From NCBI GenBank assembly GCA_947579665.1, contig OX388349.1, forward strand, positions 74,342,841-74,406,840: 64,000 bases of DNA, written 5' to 3'. Source of the stretch: Sympetrum striolatum (lineage: Eukaryota > Arthropoda > Insecta > Odonata > Libellulidae). The translations under genes and the position numbers were made by a program. Positions 12,401 to 24,670 of the stretch are shown in pieces. Position 1 is the stretch's first letter; every line of letters starts with the position of its first letter. The notes beneath the pieces are model-generated. The model saw only the letters and a program-made list of their open reading frames with translations, ran no database searches and was not told the origin of the DNA.

Positions 12401-15400
12401 CTCGGACTTCCACCTGTTTGGGCCATTAAAAGATGCCATTCGTGGAAGACATTTTGAGGACAACGAGGAGGTGATTCACACAGTGAAGAAATGGCTCCAT
12501 GACCAGAACAAGGAGTGGTACTGACAGGGCATACATGCCCTTGTTTTGTGCAGGAGGAAGGCCATAGAACGAGATGGAGATTACGTGGATAAATAGGGTG
12601 TGTAGATAAAAAAACATTCTTTCGTGTGTGTAATTCTCATTCTGTGCAATAAATAATTGTTAAAGAAAAAAAATGTGGTGCATTACTTTCTGGGCAACCC
12701 TCGTAGAAGGGATGGAGAGGGAAGATAAATGGTTATTAAGAAAAGTAGCAAGCAAAGCTGGTTCAGAAACAGTTTCACCAGTATTAGGATCAGTTAAATG
12801 AAGTTCAGTTTCAGCGTTGAATTCACTAGTGTTACTTGTGATTTTCCATGCTTCCTTTGATTTATTCTTGGCTGAGATCAATCGTTGATTAATTTAACTC
12901 AGCTTTGCAGTCCTAATCATACTTCTATACTGTATTCTATATTGTTTATATGTGGTACTAAGAGAGGGATCATAAGAAGTCTTAATTGAAAACAAAGGTC
13001 CTTTAGAAAAAGAATCTTGATTTCATTAGTGATCCAATTATGTTTTTGGAAATGTCATTAAAAGTACATATGGCCTTAGAAGTTAATGGGTATGCAACGT
13101 TAAAGATATAAAGAAATTAATTATAAAACTCATAAAAGGACTATATGGGTATTAATAGGAAAGCATTTCTCTAGCTACCACACAAAGATGAAATAAAAGT
13201 ACCATTATTCCTGGCAATCATTAAGTTCGATAAAAAAACGAAGATCAATCTGTATTTTACCAGTTGAAGGAAAGAATTTCAAACCTGTTTTGCCTACAAT
13301 ATTTCTATACAGTCAACCCTACCCTCAACAAAAGAAATAAGAATCCATAAATTACAATTGATAAAATAATAACATTATGGATCAACATTAATAGTAAAAA
13401 TTGAAATAATATTCTATTTAATTACTTAGTGATACCAAAAAGGCTTAAATATTTAGCGACTTGAAAGTAATTGCAGTTTGCATATGCAAAAAGTGAGTAT
13501 TTTGCCATTAACTAGGCTGATGTGCCTTAATAATCTCCATTCAATCCCTTGTTTATAGATCTCTCTCTTAATGTAATCCAGCAGATTTGGCATTTGAATA
13601 TCCCTCTTGACTTTTGCCTGGTAATCTACCCTCAATTATTTTCTCTCTTGATGTTCAACCCCCGATTTTCTCTACCAACACTCAATCACTTTAATTAAAA
13701 CCCTCCCCAACCATCTCTAGCATCTCCATGATTGTAACAATCCAACTTAGATTTTCCATTCTATGCCCCATCCACATCTCAAAGGCCTTCTATCATACAT
13801 TATAGATATTCATGTCTCAATAAATGTAGTAAATTTTAAAAAAGAAATTGAATAAATTCGGAGATTTGATATATATCAATAATAATATTTAAGAATATAA
13901 AACAGTAAAATAATTACCTCTTTACTAACAGAAGCTTTGTACAAAATGTGGTCAATTTGTTTTCCTTGAGGACAACTTCGAACATCCTTTGGGCATGCAT
14001 ACGAATTTCGAATGCATTCATTGGTCCCCATGCCATCATCATTGAATACCTGCAAAAATAAATATCATTACGTATTTGTCAGGTACCTTCAAAATTAAAT
14101 CTGAGGATACTGTCTCTTAAGAGTGAAAGATATTGAAACTACACACAAAAAATTGATTAGAAAAATAAAACCTGTCACTAAGATCTTATATTCATTTAAT
14201 TACACGTTAATCGGTGATTTGTCAATTAAATATGGCAAAGAAGAAGTGGCAATTAGGAGGTGAAAGGAATAGGGTTCTTCGTTTATTCCTATCACCTATC
14301 ATCTTACTCTTGTAGTCTTATGTAAATATTTATAAATTTATATGCTTGTAATATGCAAAATTTCTAACTTCATATAATTGTTAAGAATAACCTGTATAGA
14401 TATATCCTTGGTTTTTTCCTATTTGTGTCTTTATTTTCAATCAATGTATCTGTGATATTTAGCGTTTGCATTGTCAATAATTTTATGTGATTCTTAAACT
14501 TAATTCAAATTGAAGGCCGGAGAAGATTATATAATCATTTGGCTATCACATGAATACCATAAGTCTTAGACGTCAAAGTTACAAATCTTGTAAATGTAAA
14601 TGGTTGATGTATCTAAAATAAATAAATACAAATTGAAATATGAAGAATCAGTTCGATTATTAGTGAGAAAACCCTTATTCTTTTGTGAAATCTGGATGAT
14701 TTTGAGAGCGTCGAGCTTTCTTCTCTTGATGCAAATTCGAATAAAAATGATCTCCAAATTACAAACTTACAATAGTTATCTATTCAAACGCAATGATATC
14801 CTTCATAAAATTATAATAAACCAATTCTATTGCAGTTGGATAAGCTAAATATCTAATTTACTAAATTTTCAAATTCTTTAATTGAAGATAAAATGTTTGA
14901 TCTCCATTTAAAAGTAAATTAAAACTATTGTACATTAATTAGGGTTGTACGATTTTTATACAGAAGAGGGTTTATTTTATTTGATTTTGTTAAGCAAAAT
15001 TACACTATGAGTAATTTTGCTAAATATGTAATTTGTAATTTTGCCATCTGTAGGAAAGGCACCCGGTGAATTGGTCTGGGGGGAATTTGTACGTAGGGAA
15101 TTTGTATGCGGGAATTGATCCCCCATGCTGATGTTGTACTACCAGCCCAACCCCCCCAGTTAATTTATTTATGACATTAACCAATAATCAGGGCCTTTAG
15201 ATTAACATAAGACTGAATAACAGTAGTACAACATCAGGACCAATTCCCCGAATACCAATCTGTCGGGAGATCAATTCCCCACATACGAATTCCCCATGTA
15301 TTAATTCCCCCGGACTAATTCACCAGCCACAAGTAGGAAAATAATAAAAATTGATTTCTCTTCTTTTGGGAAAAACATCAAAACAGAACAAAAATAAATT

Positions 15401-18400
15401 TTGGTATTTTTCATGAAACTTTCAGGTTAGGGGTTTTCGACCATAGCAAATTGATAAGTAACATTTAAAAATAGTAAATTGAATCCTTACTAGTGTTACC
15501 AACCCATGAAAGTGTTATTGTTATTAAAATAAATTTTGGGATTATAAATTACATTTTAAACTAGATGATATTAATAAAAACTTGTAAATCTATATAGAGC
15601 CTAACATTTTCACAATGCAGGGTTACTAACGTTAAAAACTAATTATTCAAAAGTTTTTATTGCGCAGCTCTTCGATACTATATTGGAATTTTATGAACAC
15701 GGATTTGCTCGGTGAAAATTAATAAAGTATCTTTCGATCCCAAACAGCAATTAAATATTATAGATACAAGGTCTCCAACGTTGCCAAAAGGATAAAGTAT
15801 ATTTTTCAATGTTCCTGTTAAGCATCCCTCTTTATGGACAAATTATCCATAAAGCATCCCTTTAACAGGAGTGGAATTGGGGTAGTTCAGTGGTTAGAAC
15901 ACGGAAAGTGGGAGACCTGGCTTCGAGTCCCAGTCATGCCACTGTTCTTCACTCCTTGTTTAACACCTTAGATAACTCAACTTATCCGATGAAAAAAGTC
16001 CAATTTTTATTCCTGATAATAATGGCTATTAACCCCAGAAAACAGTGCTACCAACTTTTTCCAAGATTTCATATAATTATTATGTAAAACAATTCCAAGT
16101 TTGAATTAATTCAGCCCTTTCACTAATAATTTGATGAAAAAATAATTCATAACATATCCAGTAAAGGGATATAAATTTAAAATATTAACTTTTTCCTGCA
16201 TTAGAGTTTATATTTTAAATATTTTTTATTCTAAATGTTAAAGTTATGCATTAAATATGTTAAAATTAAAAATTAAATTAACATTTTCTCTTTGCAAACA
16301 AATTTTCTACAGGTAATGAATATAGTTGCAACCTTTCCATCTTTTTCTAGTTTTCTTTACGACACTATTATTGATACACTATTTTGAAATTGCATTAAAA
16401 TTTATATTAATTATTGACTATCCCAGTTAATACATAACTATAACTTTTAACCATCTTCAACAATGCTAACCAGTTTATTCCACCTTTGGTTCGAAAGCAG
16501 AGAAAATACGAAAATGTTTATATGATAAATTTAAGCAGAAAATATTTTTCTCACAAATATGATAATATGAGTAAAATTTTGCTTGCATACTACAAGCAGA
16601 TCAACAACACTAATTTCATATCGGCATCATATCGTGACGGTCCTCAAAAGAAAAAAAAAGGATTGAAATTTTTCTTAAAATTTGCTGCAATTTAATTGTC
16701 TGGCAACGAACCTGTATCTTCCTGGTGATACTTACTATGCAGCACAACAGAAGATCTCCATCTTTAATTATGTGTGAAAATTCAGTCAGAAATATTGGCT
16801 TCAACTGCCTCAAACAACGTCCTACTTTTACCATACATTCCTTATGAGAGACATTTGAATGTGCCCCGGCATCGAACCCAGGAACAGTACGATATTATCT
16901 AATTTTTTTGAAAACCCTAGGCTTAATATACATCATCCATATAAGCAAGAACTTCCTGTCATATGGATAAGTGCTTCAAAAAAAATTATGAATAACTACC
17001 TCAATGTATTTTAAAGGGCGGATTTTTGCATCATCCTAGCATCGAACCCAGGATGTTTTCCGTGAAGGTCATTAATGTTTTCGATAGCTCATGACCATAT
17101 ATATGCTTCATAATTTTTAATTCTCTACCTATTCAGGAAATAGTTTTTTTTTTAATTCCCAAAAATCAAAGCAATGCATTTAAAGGGGTAAAATCGGGAC
17201 TTTGGGGCCTTCTGGAATCGAACCCATGACACTGAGGTTCAAAATCGCAATTTTTCTGGCGGTTACACGTTATGGCCAGTACGTCATAAAAATTTCAATT
17301 CAATGACGCTTGTGGTTTAGCCTGTGAATTAGTATCCCATCTATCTATATCCTTGAATGAATCCGGAGACGCATCTATATACGAGTAAAATGTAGCTTGC
17401 ATACTGCAAGCAGATCGGCAATACTAATTTCATATCGGCATCACATCGGGACGGTCCTCATAAGAAAAAAAAAGTATTTAATTTTTTCTTAAAATTCGCT
17501 GAAATTTCATCGTCTGGAATCGAACCCGGGTCTTACTGGAATACCTACTATGAAACACAATAGAAGATCACCATCTCTAACTATGTGTGAAAATTCAAGC
17601 AGAAATATTGGTTACAACTGCCTCAAAAGACGCTCTAATGTTCACGAATGTAAATGGCTCTCGGGACTCGAACCAAGGACGATCTTGGAAATTTAAAAAA
17701 TGTTTCTGAAATTTATTAATGATCTCAATAAATATGCCAAATTTCAAGTTTCTATATTATCGGGAAAGGTTTCAAAATAATTCCTAAAAATCGGATCAAC
17801 TTCTGATTGCAGAGACACCTGGTGTCGAACCCAGGACACATTGATAGCTATGAATGCGTAGTTTGTTTTGTTAAGTCTGGTTCTTCTATCATGCTAAGTT
17901 TTAAGTCGATAGCATGCCGGGAAGTACCTAAAATTTGTTTCCGTTATCCCCATAAGAAATGCATTCTGGAGTGCAAATGGCCCTCTGGGATCGAACCAAG
18001 GACCATAAGCGAATACAAAAAAATTTATTATGAAATATATTTATGATTTCTAACCCCATGCCAAATTTCAAGTTTCCATGCCATCGGGAAGGGGTCCAAA
18101 AAAAATCTTAAAAATCGCCACAATGCATTTTAAACGGCCGATTTTTGCCCCGACCTAGCATCGAACCCAGGATATTTTCCGTAAAACACATTTATGTTTT
18201 CGATAGATGATGACCATATATATAGGCTCCTGGAGTTTCGATTCTCTACCTATCCGGAAAGTATTTTTTAAAAATTCCCGAAAATCAAAGCAATGCATTT
18301 AAACGGGAAAAATCGGGACTTTGGGGCCCTCTGGAATCGAACCCATGACACTGAGGTTCAAAATCGCTTTTTTCCTGGGGGTTTCACGTTATGGCCAATA

Positions 18401-20505
18401 TGTCATAAAAATTTCAGATCAATGACGCTTGTAGTTTAGGCTGTGAATTTGTATCCTATCTATCTATATAGGTATATATATGAATGAATCCGGAGAAGCA
18501 TCTATATATAATAGATAATAGATAATGATATTTGCCAAGGATTATTCCTGCATAATGATAATTAACTGTTCATTCAAAATATGAGAATTTACTGATAATT
18601 CAATATGAGATCAATTTTTTCATATTATAAATGTTTTTGCAATAGTGAGCTCTACATGGAATATTGGTAATATATTGAAGTTTATTTTTATTAATTCGAG
18701 AATCAAGATTTTTGAATTCTTAAACCAAGCAGAATACTTATATTTCGAAAAATATTTGGTAAAATCTTAATAATATCTGCAAAAACTTATTATTTTTTTC
18801 AGTTGGTATGTATGTTATGGTTTCTGTTATTCACTGGTACTTAAAAATGAATTACTTTAGGTATGGATGGTTAAAAATTATTCATATATTTGTTAGATAA
18901 TTATTGAAATTTATTGTTGCATATTTGGTAACATTTGTTAAATTGCATACTTTTTTAGGTTGAAATTTATGAAATTCTTAGATAATTATATTTATTACAA
19001 AGAAAAATTTTTAAATACGAAAATTTGGTTGAAATATCTTCATTAGTTTTTGTTTTAACGAAGGAAATACACCGCCTGGGGTCATATTGACCTCATGCGA
19101 CTAATTAAGGGTTAAAATAGGGCAGATGGTAATCCCGCAGCATGCATATTCTACATGAGTGGTATCCATTAAATCCTTAATATGAGTAAGATTACAAGAC
19201 CGATAGATCTATGCTTGCCACATTCAGTTCCTGGAAAGCTTATTAATGGATAATAGAAAATCTATTTCATTGAGTCAAGATGGAATCAGAGCAAAGGAAT
19301 GGAATTGGAACAATTCAATACCTTAGATGCCACACAGAAGGTATTTAAAAGATCAGCATGTTGCTCCAGTACTCTGTAGCAAAGATCTGCAGGCTCTGCA
19401 TTAAAATCACCAGCAACCACAGAAATATCTGCATATGATGAGGTTACACGAATGAATTGAGCAGTATCAAAAGCCTGAGAAACCCGATGAGCTAAATACT
19501 TGTTTGGTCCTTCAGGGCTATACTCAGCATGCATCTGCAAAGATTTTATGATTTATTGATTTCAAAAAGTAGACGAGAAAAGGATATAATGTAAAAGATT
19601 TTTAAAAGATGAATATATATATATAATTTAATTTCATATGCTCAGAAAAACTGAATTAAGAGATGATACAGCAATATTTACAGATTTTCATGCCAAACTT
19701 CTAAATATTAAAGGCAGATAAATAACTAAATACAAAAAGATATATTAAAATACATTGATGGTAATGAGACAATTCTGGCGACTCTCGCATAGAATTAATA
19801 ATTTTCCCATCCAAAAATTCTCACGTCCGAAAATAATCTTAATCACCCAATTTAAACAGTGATGAACCGACCTTATGAGGAGTTTCGGAAGTATAGAAAA
19901 GAAAATTGAAGCTTATTATTCCATGAATACTTGCCTACTTACATGAACGTTGTAAACATTAACTTTATGAGTGTTTAATATGAATGTGCACAATGCAATT
20001 CCTTTTCCGCCAAACCAGTCCCCATGTTGTACTTTGTGTGCATAGCCATTTAAAGGCCATCGATGAAAAACAGCATTTTCTATTGCATGCTTTGAAAATA
20101 TGCACAAACCAGAGCCAAGAACACCACTTTTAGAAAGAGAAAAAATGTATTAATAAAAAACTGATAAATAACTTTCTGGATGAAATTATATTCGAAAAAT
20201 CACATCCATTACCTGTAAAAGTAATGACTATGGGGCAATGATCCGCTCAACTTTTTCTTCAGCAGCTGATAATCTTTTTCAGCCCATACCTCTTGTAAGC
20301 ATACAAAATCATATTCTTTCTCAGATAGTTGTTTAGCAATGGCAAGCATACGAGCAGAGCGATGTTTTGAAACAAAAGGTATTCCCCTGAAAACACAAAC
20401 AGCTATTTCAACTACATCGGCCGAAAGTAATCCTATAGAAAACGAATTAACTCGAATATATACTCACCAGCAATTCAGGGTAAACACCGTAAGAGAAGTG
20501 GACAT
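9442..20505 (-). CDS. SMPD2: neutral sphingomyelinase (SMPD2 type)
   Basis: A Mg2+-dependent neutral sphingomyelinase hydrolyses sphingomyelin to ceramide and phosphocholine at ER/plasma membranes. Seven minus-strand exons join in phase: 20468-20505, 20213-20386, 19943-20126, 19322-19534, 13918-14049, 10197-10311 and 9442-9812, giving 408 aa (human SMPD2 is 423). The exonuclease-endonuclease-phosphatase fold has its expected residues: TLNCWGIP (Asn11), LQEVW (Glu45), SGLCIFSKH, GDWFGGKG, HAEY (His134), AGDFNAEP (Asp175/Asn177), QIDHILYK and SDHEAV (Asp270/His271). Two hydrophobic helices follow, at about 323-341 and 346-369, the family's C-terminal membrane anchor. I prefer the ATG at 20503-20505 because it leaves the usual short lead before TLNCWGIP. 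An in-frame ATG pair at 20575-20580 would add 25 residues. The 5.3-kb intron 13.9-19.3 kb holds the T-arm ladder repeats, and the intron 10.3-13.9 kb holds retrotransposon and mariner debris. Confidence 0.93.
10600..11510 (-). pseudogene. decayed non-LTR reverse transcriptase, C-terminal part
   Basis: On the minus strand, frames broken by stops and shifts give the RT palm motif YPQGSILGPILYLLC (about 11480-11430), a decayed FADD box reading FSDGSH, and the jockey-like C-terminal block YYGAIQSHLQYGLLFWG followed by LQKRCIRIIAGA (about 11020-10900). This is a jockey/CR1-type element lying in a sphingomyelinase intron. Its upstream half resumes at about 12710-13050 after an interruption. Confidence 0.75.
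11510..12307. other. unidentified insertion interrupting the retroelement
   Basis: This segment sits between the two parts of the minus-strand retrotransposon and the mariner fragment. It is more CpG-rich than its surroundings (for example gggcgacgtcgacgatctc at about 11940-11958) and begins near an acgttaacgctcggcc phrase, reminiscent of piggyBac-type TTAA ends. I see no matching terminus and no long frame. Confidence 0.3.
12308..12705 (+). mobile_element. 3' part of a mariner transposon
   Basis: Translation from about 12318 gives the mariner transposase C-terminus, including RPHTSLRTAEHMEKQGW, the catalytic-domain phrase PPYSPDLASSDFHLFGPLKD and RGRHFEDNEEVI. The frame has a TGA where the family has Arg (EWY then QGIHAL). 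The right end, read on the minus strand, is gggttgcccagaaagtaatgcacc, a mariner terminal repeat. The 5' two thirds are missing. It is nested within a minus-strand non-LTR element. Confidence 0.85.
12706..13060 (-). pseudogene. upstream part of the decayed non-LTR element
   Basis: Minus-strand translation gives SAKNKSKEAWKITSN, then ...SEPALLATFLNNHLSSLSIPSTR, the linker between endonuclease and RT seen in jockey-like ORF2 proteins. Upstream, degenerate sequence continues (SYDPSLSTTYKQYRIQYRSM). The reading breaks off exactly where the mariner end begins, which shows the mariner came later. Confidence 0.6.
15057..15330. mobile_element. fold-back MITE with gggaatt repeats
   Basis: Left arm (about 15065-15142) and right arm (about 15221-15326) are imperfect inverted copies: ggtgaattggtctgggggg against cccccggactaattcacc, and gatgttgtactac against gtagtacaacatc. 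Each arm carries several gggaattngta phrases. It has no coding capacity and lies in a sphingomyelinase intron. Confidence 0.6.
15875..16050 (+). repeat. tRNA-derived SINE
   Basis: The phrase ggggtagttcagtggttagaac (box A) and cttcgagtccc (box B, 15921-15931) are about 35 bp apart, like a tRNA with its anticodon arm altered, followed by a non-tRNA body. A related piece occurs at about 31925. Confidence 0.6.
16560..18530 (-). repeat. T-arm ladder element, two copies in tandem
   Basis: Box-B-like motifs of the form atcgaaccca recur at 16871, 17041, 17217, 17519, 17666, 17823, 17990, 18160 and 18336, so the steps are 170, 176, 302, 147, 157, 167, 170 and 176 bp. The larger step spans the junction between two copies (16.56-17.39 and 17.39-18.53 kb). 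Both copies begin with a shared phrase (gcttgcatactacaagcagatc / gcttgcatactgcaagcagatc) and end gaatgaatccggaga(a/c)gcatctatata. Successive modules are degenerate homologues of each other (shared aatgcattttaaacgg ... tctggaatcgaaccca). Several motifs are small hairpins, such as cctggtgtcgaacccagg. There is no protein frame. Confidence 0.75.
18531..19321. other. AT-rich intron sequence
   Basis: This is the remainder of the sphingomyelinase intron between the ladder repeat and the exon at 19322. I see no transposon ends or coding signal. Confidence 0.5.
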
Positions 20506-21435
20506 TTTTTTGGCTATACCTGTACGTTTTACGGATATTTTTACCTGTGTGCATTGTATTCCCTGCAAGAAAGGCATCATACATTAGATGCAGCCGAATC
20601 AGACATTACTCAATATGTTGTAACAGCTTAATATACAGGTAAATATCGGATCAAAATTGCAATTAAAAAAGTTCAAAAAGACAACTTCTAAGGATCTTTT
20701 CCGGTAAACAAGTGCCCAGTGATAACGCTATTTATGTAACCATCCCAGAAATCAGTAAACGGGAGTAATAAGCTTATAAAAACACACCAACCGAACCGCA
20801 AGAGGTTTCCTTCAAAACGAAAAATTTATAGATGAATAAAGTTGATAAACAATCCCCATATAAATCATTATTTTACAGAGTTTTACATTGACACATTCCA
20901 CTTAAGTTAAAAAAAACCATCTATCGCGCTCTGAACGTTGTCAATTTTTTCACCCACGACATTGAGGGAAATTCGTAAATAGTGGGTGTCAGTAATAGTG
21001 AACTGTCGGTAACCTTCCACCGTATTTAGCTTAATTAGCATGAGAAAATTGCTATATGTGTCACCAATCATCTGAATTAAGTGTTTGATTAAATCTTATT
21101 GGCTAAGAATTTCTTATTACACGCTATATTTATATTTTCTACTATTTTTTTAAACTTTACCGTGCGTATTTTCTTTCTGTTAATAGTAACATGCAATATG
21201 AATTTGCCCATAAATTAATTATTTTTATGGTATACAGTTTAATGAAAATTCTATTTACAGAGAAAAATATGAAGGAAACCAACTTTCTAAAGATATCTTA
21301 ACAGTAGGGATAATATTTATAAATGATATACCATTGAGAAAAGGTAAAGGACACATTGCAAAAAAAGTTCGTGCACCTAGGAAAATTCCCAAGAAAGAAT
21401 GGACATAAATAAAGTCTCCCGAATGGGTTGTTAGA

Positions 21436-21560
21436 ATGTTCTGGCTCGATAGCCCAATTGGGAGAGCAACTGACTGGTAATAGGGAGATCTGGGATCGTG
21501 TTCCGGTCTTGTCATATTTTTTCATGTTCTTCCTTGGGAATTGATATACCATTATTTAAT
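21436..21560 (+). repeat. tRNA-derived SINE
   Basis: The phrase ctcgatagcccaattgggagagcaactgac is a good box A with tRNA-like D-arm spacing, and gggatcgtgttcc stands at the box B position. It lies upstream of the sphingomyelinase gene. The similar sequence continues to a tail near 21720 (caataaaggctctcatcatc), which may be its 3' end. Confidence 0.5.
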
Positions 21561-21729
21561 GACAAGACTTGAACATTGTTTAATGGTTGTAAATGGACAA
21601 CAAATTGTTAAAATACATCATATCTTTAAGATTGATTGACACTATCCTTCTAAATGCATTTAAAGAAGTATGTATGACAAGTTAGCCTTGTCAGATATGA
21701 CAATAAAGGCTCTCATCATCACCAGCATC

Positions 21730-24089
21730 ACAGAACACTCACTTGTTACTTAAATTATATAACTGAAATAAGTTAAACATTTAGGTAAATGTATTGCTAA
21801 AATTCTAGGTATTTTGAAGGAGTTGATATAATTTTTAAACAGCCAGAAAGATCAAGAACAGTTTTCACAAATTAAGTAAAACTAAAACTTGAAGAAATGA
21901 TAATCAATAAATCTTAGGCTTCATTTTAGGGCCAATATCTAGCCAGATATCTCTTCAAGAGATATTAAAATAAATTTGTTCAGATTTTCTAATGATAAGA
22001 TTTATCTTTTCCCTCACAAACATTATCTTGAAAAAATATATCTGACTGTTTTAGCTTCTCTTCTCTCTTTTGCAATATATGTTTAGTACCATGAGCACAG
22101 AACAACTCAGATACTTAAATGATTTACCATAGAAAACATGGACTTTCAAACATAATTCACATGGCAAATTCTTTGATGGATTTTCCATCCTTCACTCACC
22201 ATCATTGAGAAAAGTTAGTTAAAAGTCTCAGACTGGTTATATTTCTAGAGTGGGACCCACTGGTAAGTTACCCACAGGGGCACAGCCAACATTTGCCAAT
22301 GGAAACTGTCCAAGGAAACGTAAAAATGCCTAACTTACAGGGGCTAGTATATTCATGCTCGTTACTTATAACAAATATGTCAATTCTTTCAAAGAATAAA
22401 TATAAATACATTGAAAAATAGAGGAGTTTGCCAACTGATTACAGTTTCCGAGATAGTAGTTTACATAAGCAAACTATTGGAAAGTGTTGTTTGGATACGT
22501 CCAATATCTATTAAAAAGTCATTTTTTTTTCTATGCTGAAGTGTTTTAGTGTTGTAGATATAAACTTCCCGAGTCTTTGAGAGTTCTTTCTTCCAAGAGG
22601 TTGCCAAGCATGGGAAGGAAAAATTAGTTACAATTATTTGGCAAGTGGCATAAAATATAATATCCACTCAATTAGATCCCCACATTGGCACGCCCATGCT
22701 TATTTGAATATCTATCATAATTACACTATATCATCAGCAGGTTTTTTAGGAGTGACTTCATCCCTGGTTTTTAAAATTAACTCCTTTTCTAAGAAACAAA
22801 ATATCATTTATATCAGATGAAATTTTCTGGTAGGCTTACTATTAAGCCTTATTTCGTTATTTATGTATTAGCCAAGTATTCAACTGAATGTGTCACAAAC
22901 CGAAAATTAAAAATTCAGCCGAATTAAAAAATACAGTATACTCTTGATTATAGTTGATATTATAATTGAATTTGCAGAATTAAGGTTACACACAAGGGTG
23001 TAAAAAATGAAGTCGTCAACTTACAATTATTTAGACCAAGTAGTAGTTAGGTTGTTTAACCAGCAGAGAGTTGACGCAAACCCAGTCTTATGCATTATGT
23101 TCAAAGAAAAAAAAAATTCCATGAATTGAAATTTTGAAGGGACATTGCATGACAACGTGGCTGGCAGGATAAGTAATGAGATTCATTGGATTCTATTGCC
23201 AGAGAAAAAATTGGTGGAAGGAGGAAAAAGGAAGCTAAGAATTTAAGCCACAGTTTTAAGAGTTCATCAAATTTATTTCAAGCCATCAAGTCACTGCTAC
23301 AATAAATCTGTGCGTACCTTACGCTCGCAATACCTTTGAGCTGACTGATTTGCTTCCAAAATGGTATATTATTAATAAAATCATCGAAAATTATTTTTTA
23401 GTGATATCTTGTATTGCTCCAATACTTCTTCAAATTTCTACAAAAATTTGGTTATCATATTATTTTCCTAAATATACAGCAAATTAACAGGTAATCATAA
23501 AATAAGGATCAGTACATTATCAATCAGCCCGAGTACTGAAGAGTTACTCCACAGACTTTTAATCATCCAGAATGCTTAATAAAGGAATCAGTGCCTTTGG
23601 AATTGACGCTAAACTCATCTTCAGGTGTGCCCTGAGATAACAGCCCTAAAAAGGCAATCCCAATTTATGCATCTAATAATGGTCATTTCACAAAGAACCA
23701 CATAGCCATTAACTTACGTTTTTCGATAGAAGCCTTGAGCTATCCACAGACTGTGAAAAAAAAAATCAGATGCCCATCTGTATCTTATGAAATCCAACTC
23801 TCCTTCAAACTGTTTACTGTGAATTTCTCAAAAGTACTACTAACGAGCCTAACTTTGCATTCACACCCTAAAAACAGTCACATGCAGAAGATCTAACTGA
23901 GCGTTTTATCAAACTGTTTGTTTCTCAAACAAAATCTTAATCTCTGTTTTCAAGGTGTAAGTTTCGAATAACTTCTCGAATTTTTGTATTTTTGCAAGGG
24001 GTAAACAAATCAACACTTTTGAATTTTTTTCATGGGCATATTATCTTATGGTGTGAGTCATCTAACTAAAGGATAAGTTCAAGATGTGC
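21730..24089. other. intergenic, no feature recognised
   Basis: AT-rich sequence between the sphingomyelinase and RIB43A genes. Open frames are short and unremarkable, and I see no inverted termini. Confidence 0.45.
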
Positions 24090-24420
24090 AGGCATTGAAC
24101 ATTGAGTGCGAAACACTCGTATAGCAGCGTTCCATTGATATCGATGTTGGATCTAGGCCTGCTCTGCTACCAAAAACATCACCTTAGCTGAAATTAGAAC
24201 AGGCATTGAACATTGAATGCGAAACACTCGTATAGAAGCGTTCCATTGATATCGATGTTGGATCTAGGCCTGCTCTGCTACCAAAAACATCACCTTAGCT
24301 GAAATTAGAACAGGCATTGAACATTGAATGCGAAACACTCGTATAGAAGCGTTCCATTGATATTGATGTTGGATCTAGGCCTGCTCTGCTACCAAAAACA
24401 TCACCTTAGCTGAAATTAGA
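24090..24420. repeat. three tandem copies of a 111-bp unit
   Basis: The phrase ggcattgaacattga starts at 24091, 24202 and 24313, exactly 111 bp apart. The three units differ at only a few positions (for example gtatagcag against gtatagaag, and gatatcgatg against gatattgatg). Each contains an atatcgat palindrome and ggatctaggcctgctctgc. Such identity means a recent local amplification. Confidence 0.9.
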
Positions 24421-24539
24421 GCCTTATTTATGGGTATGCGGAGTTTTCGCTGAATTTATCAAGCAATGTATCTTTAAGACTTGCATGATGATTGGGGTTT
24501 TGTACTCTTCAGCAGTAAAAAAACTCAGAGCTAGTCATA

Positions 24540-24670
24540 GGACTTAACTCTTGGGGGGGGGGGGGGGTTGAACCCCTAAAGCCCCCCCTTGCTGCGCCAC
24601 TGGTGAGACCCCCTCAAACTGGGGGTCCAGATATTGGGCATCCTCAGAAGCACCCTCTTGCCCAGCCCTG
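24540..24670. repeat. poly-G and C-rich low-complexity patch
   Basis: A run of G (about 24553-24567) is followed by ttgaacccctaaagccccccct and tgctgcgccactggtgag, a short G/C-biased dispersed-repeat style phrase. The rest to 26253 is plain AT-rich intergenic DNA. Confidence 0.5.

Noticed and set aside
12109..12426. 105-codon minus-strand frame
   Set aside because: It overlaps the mariner transposase, which reads clearly on the plus strand.
16560..18530. CRISPR array or tRNA gene cluster
   Set aside because: The recurring motif is only about 10-15 bp, the intervals are homologous modules rather than unique spacers, and there are no D-arm or anticodon-arm partners. The host is a eukaryote.
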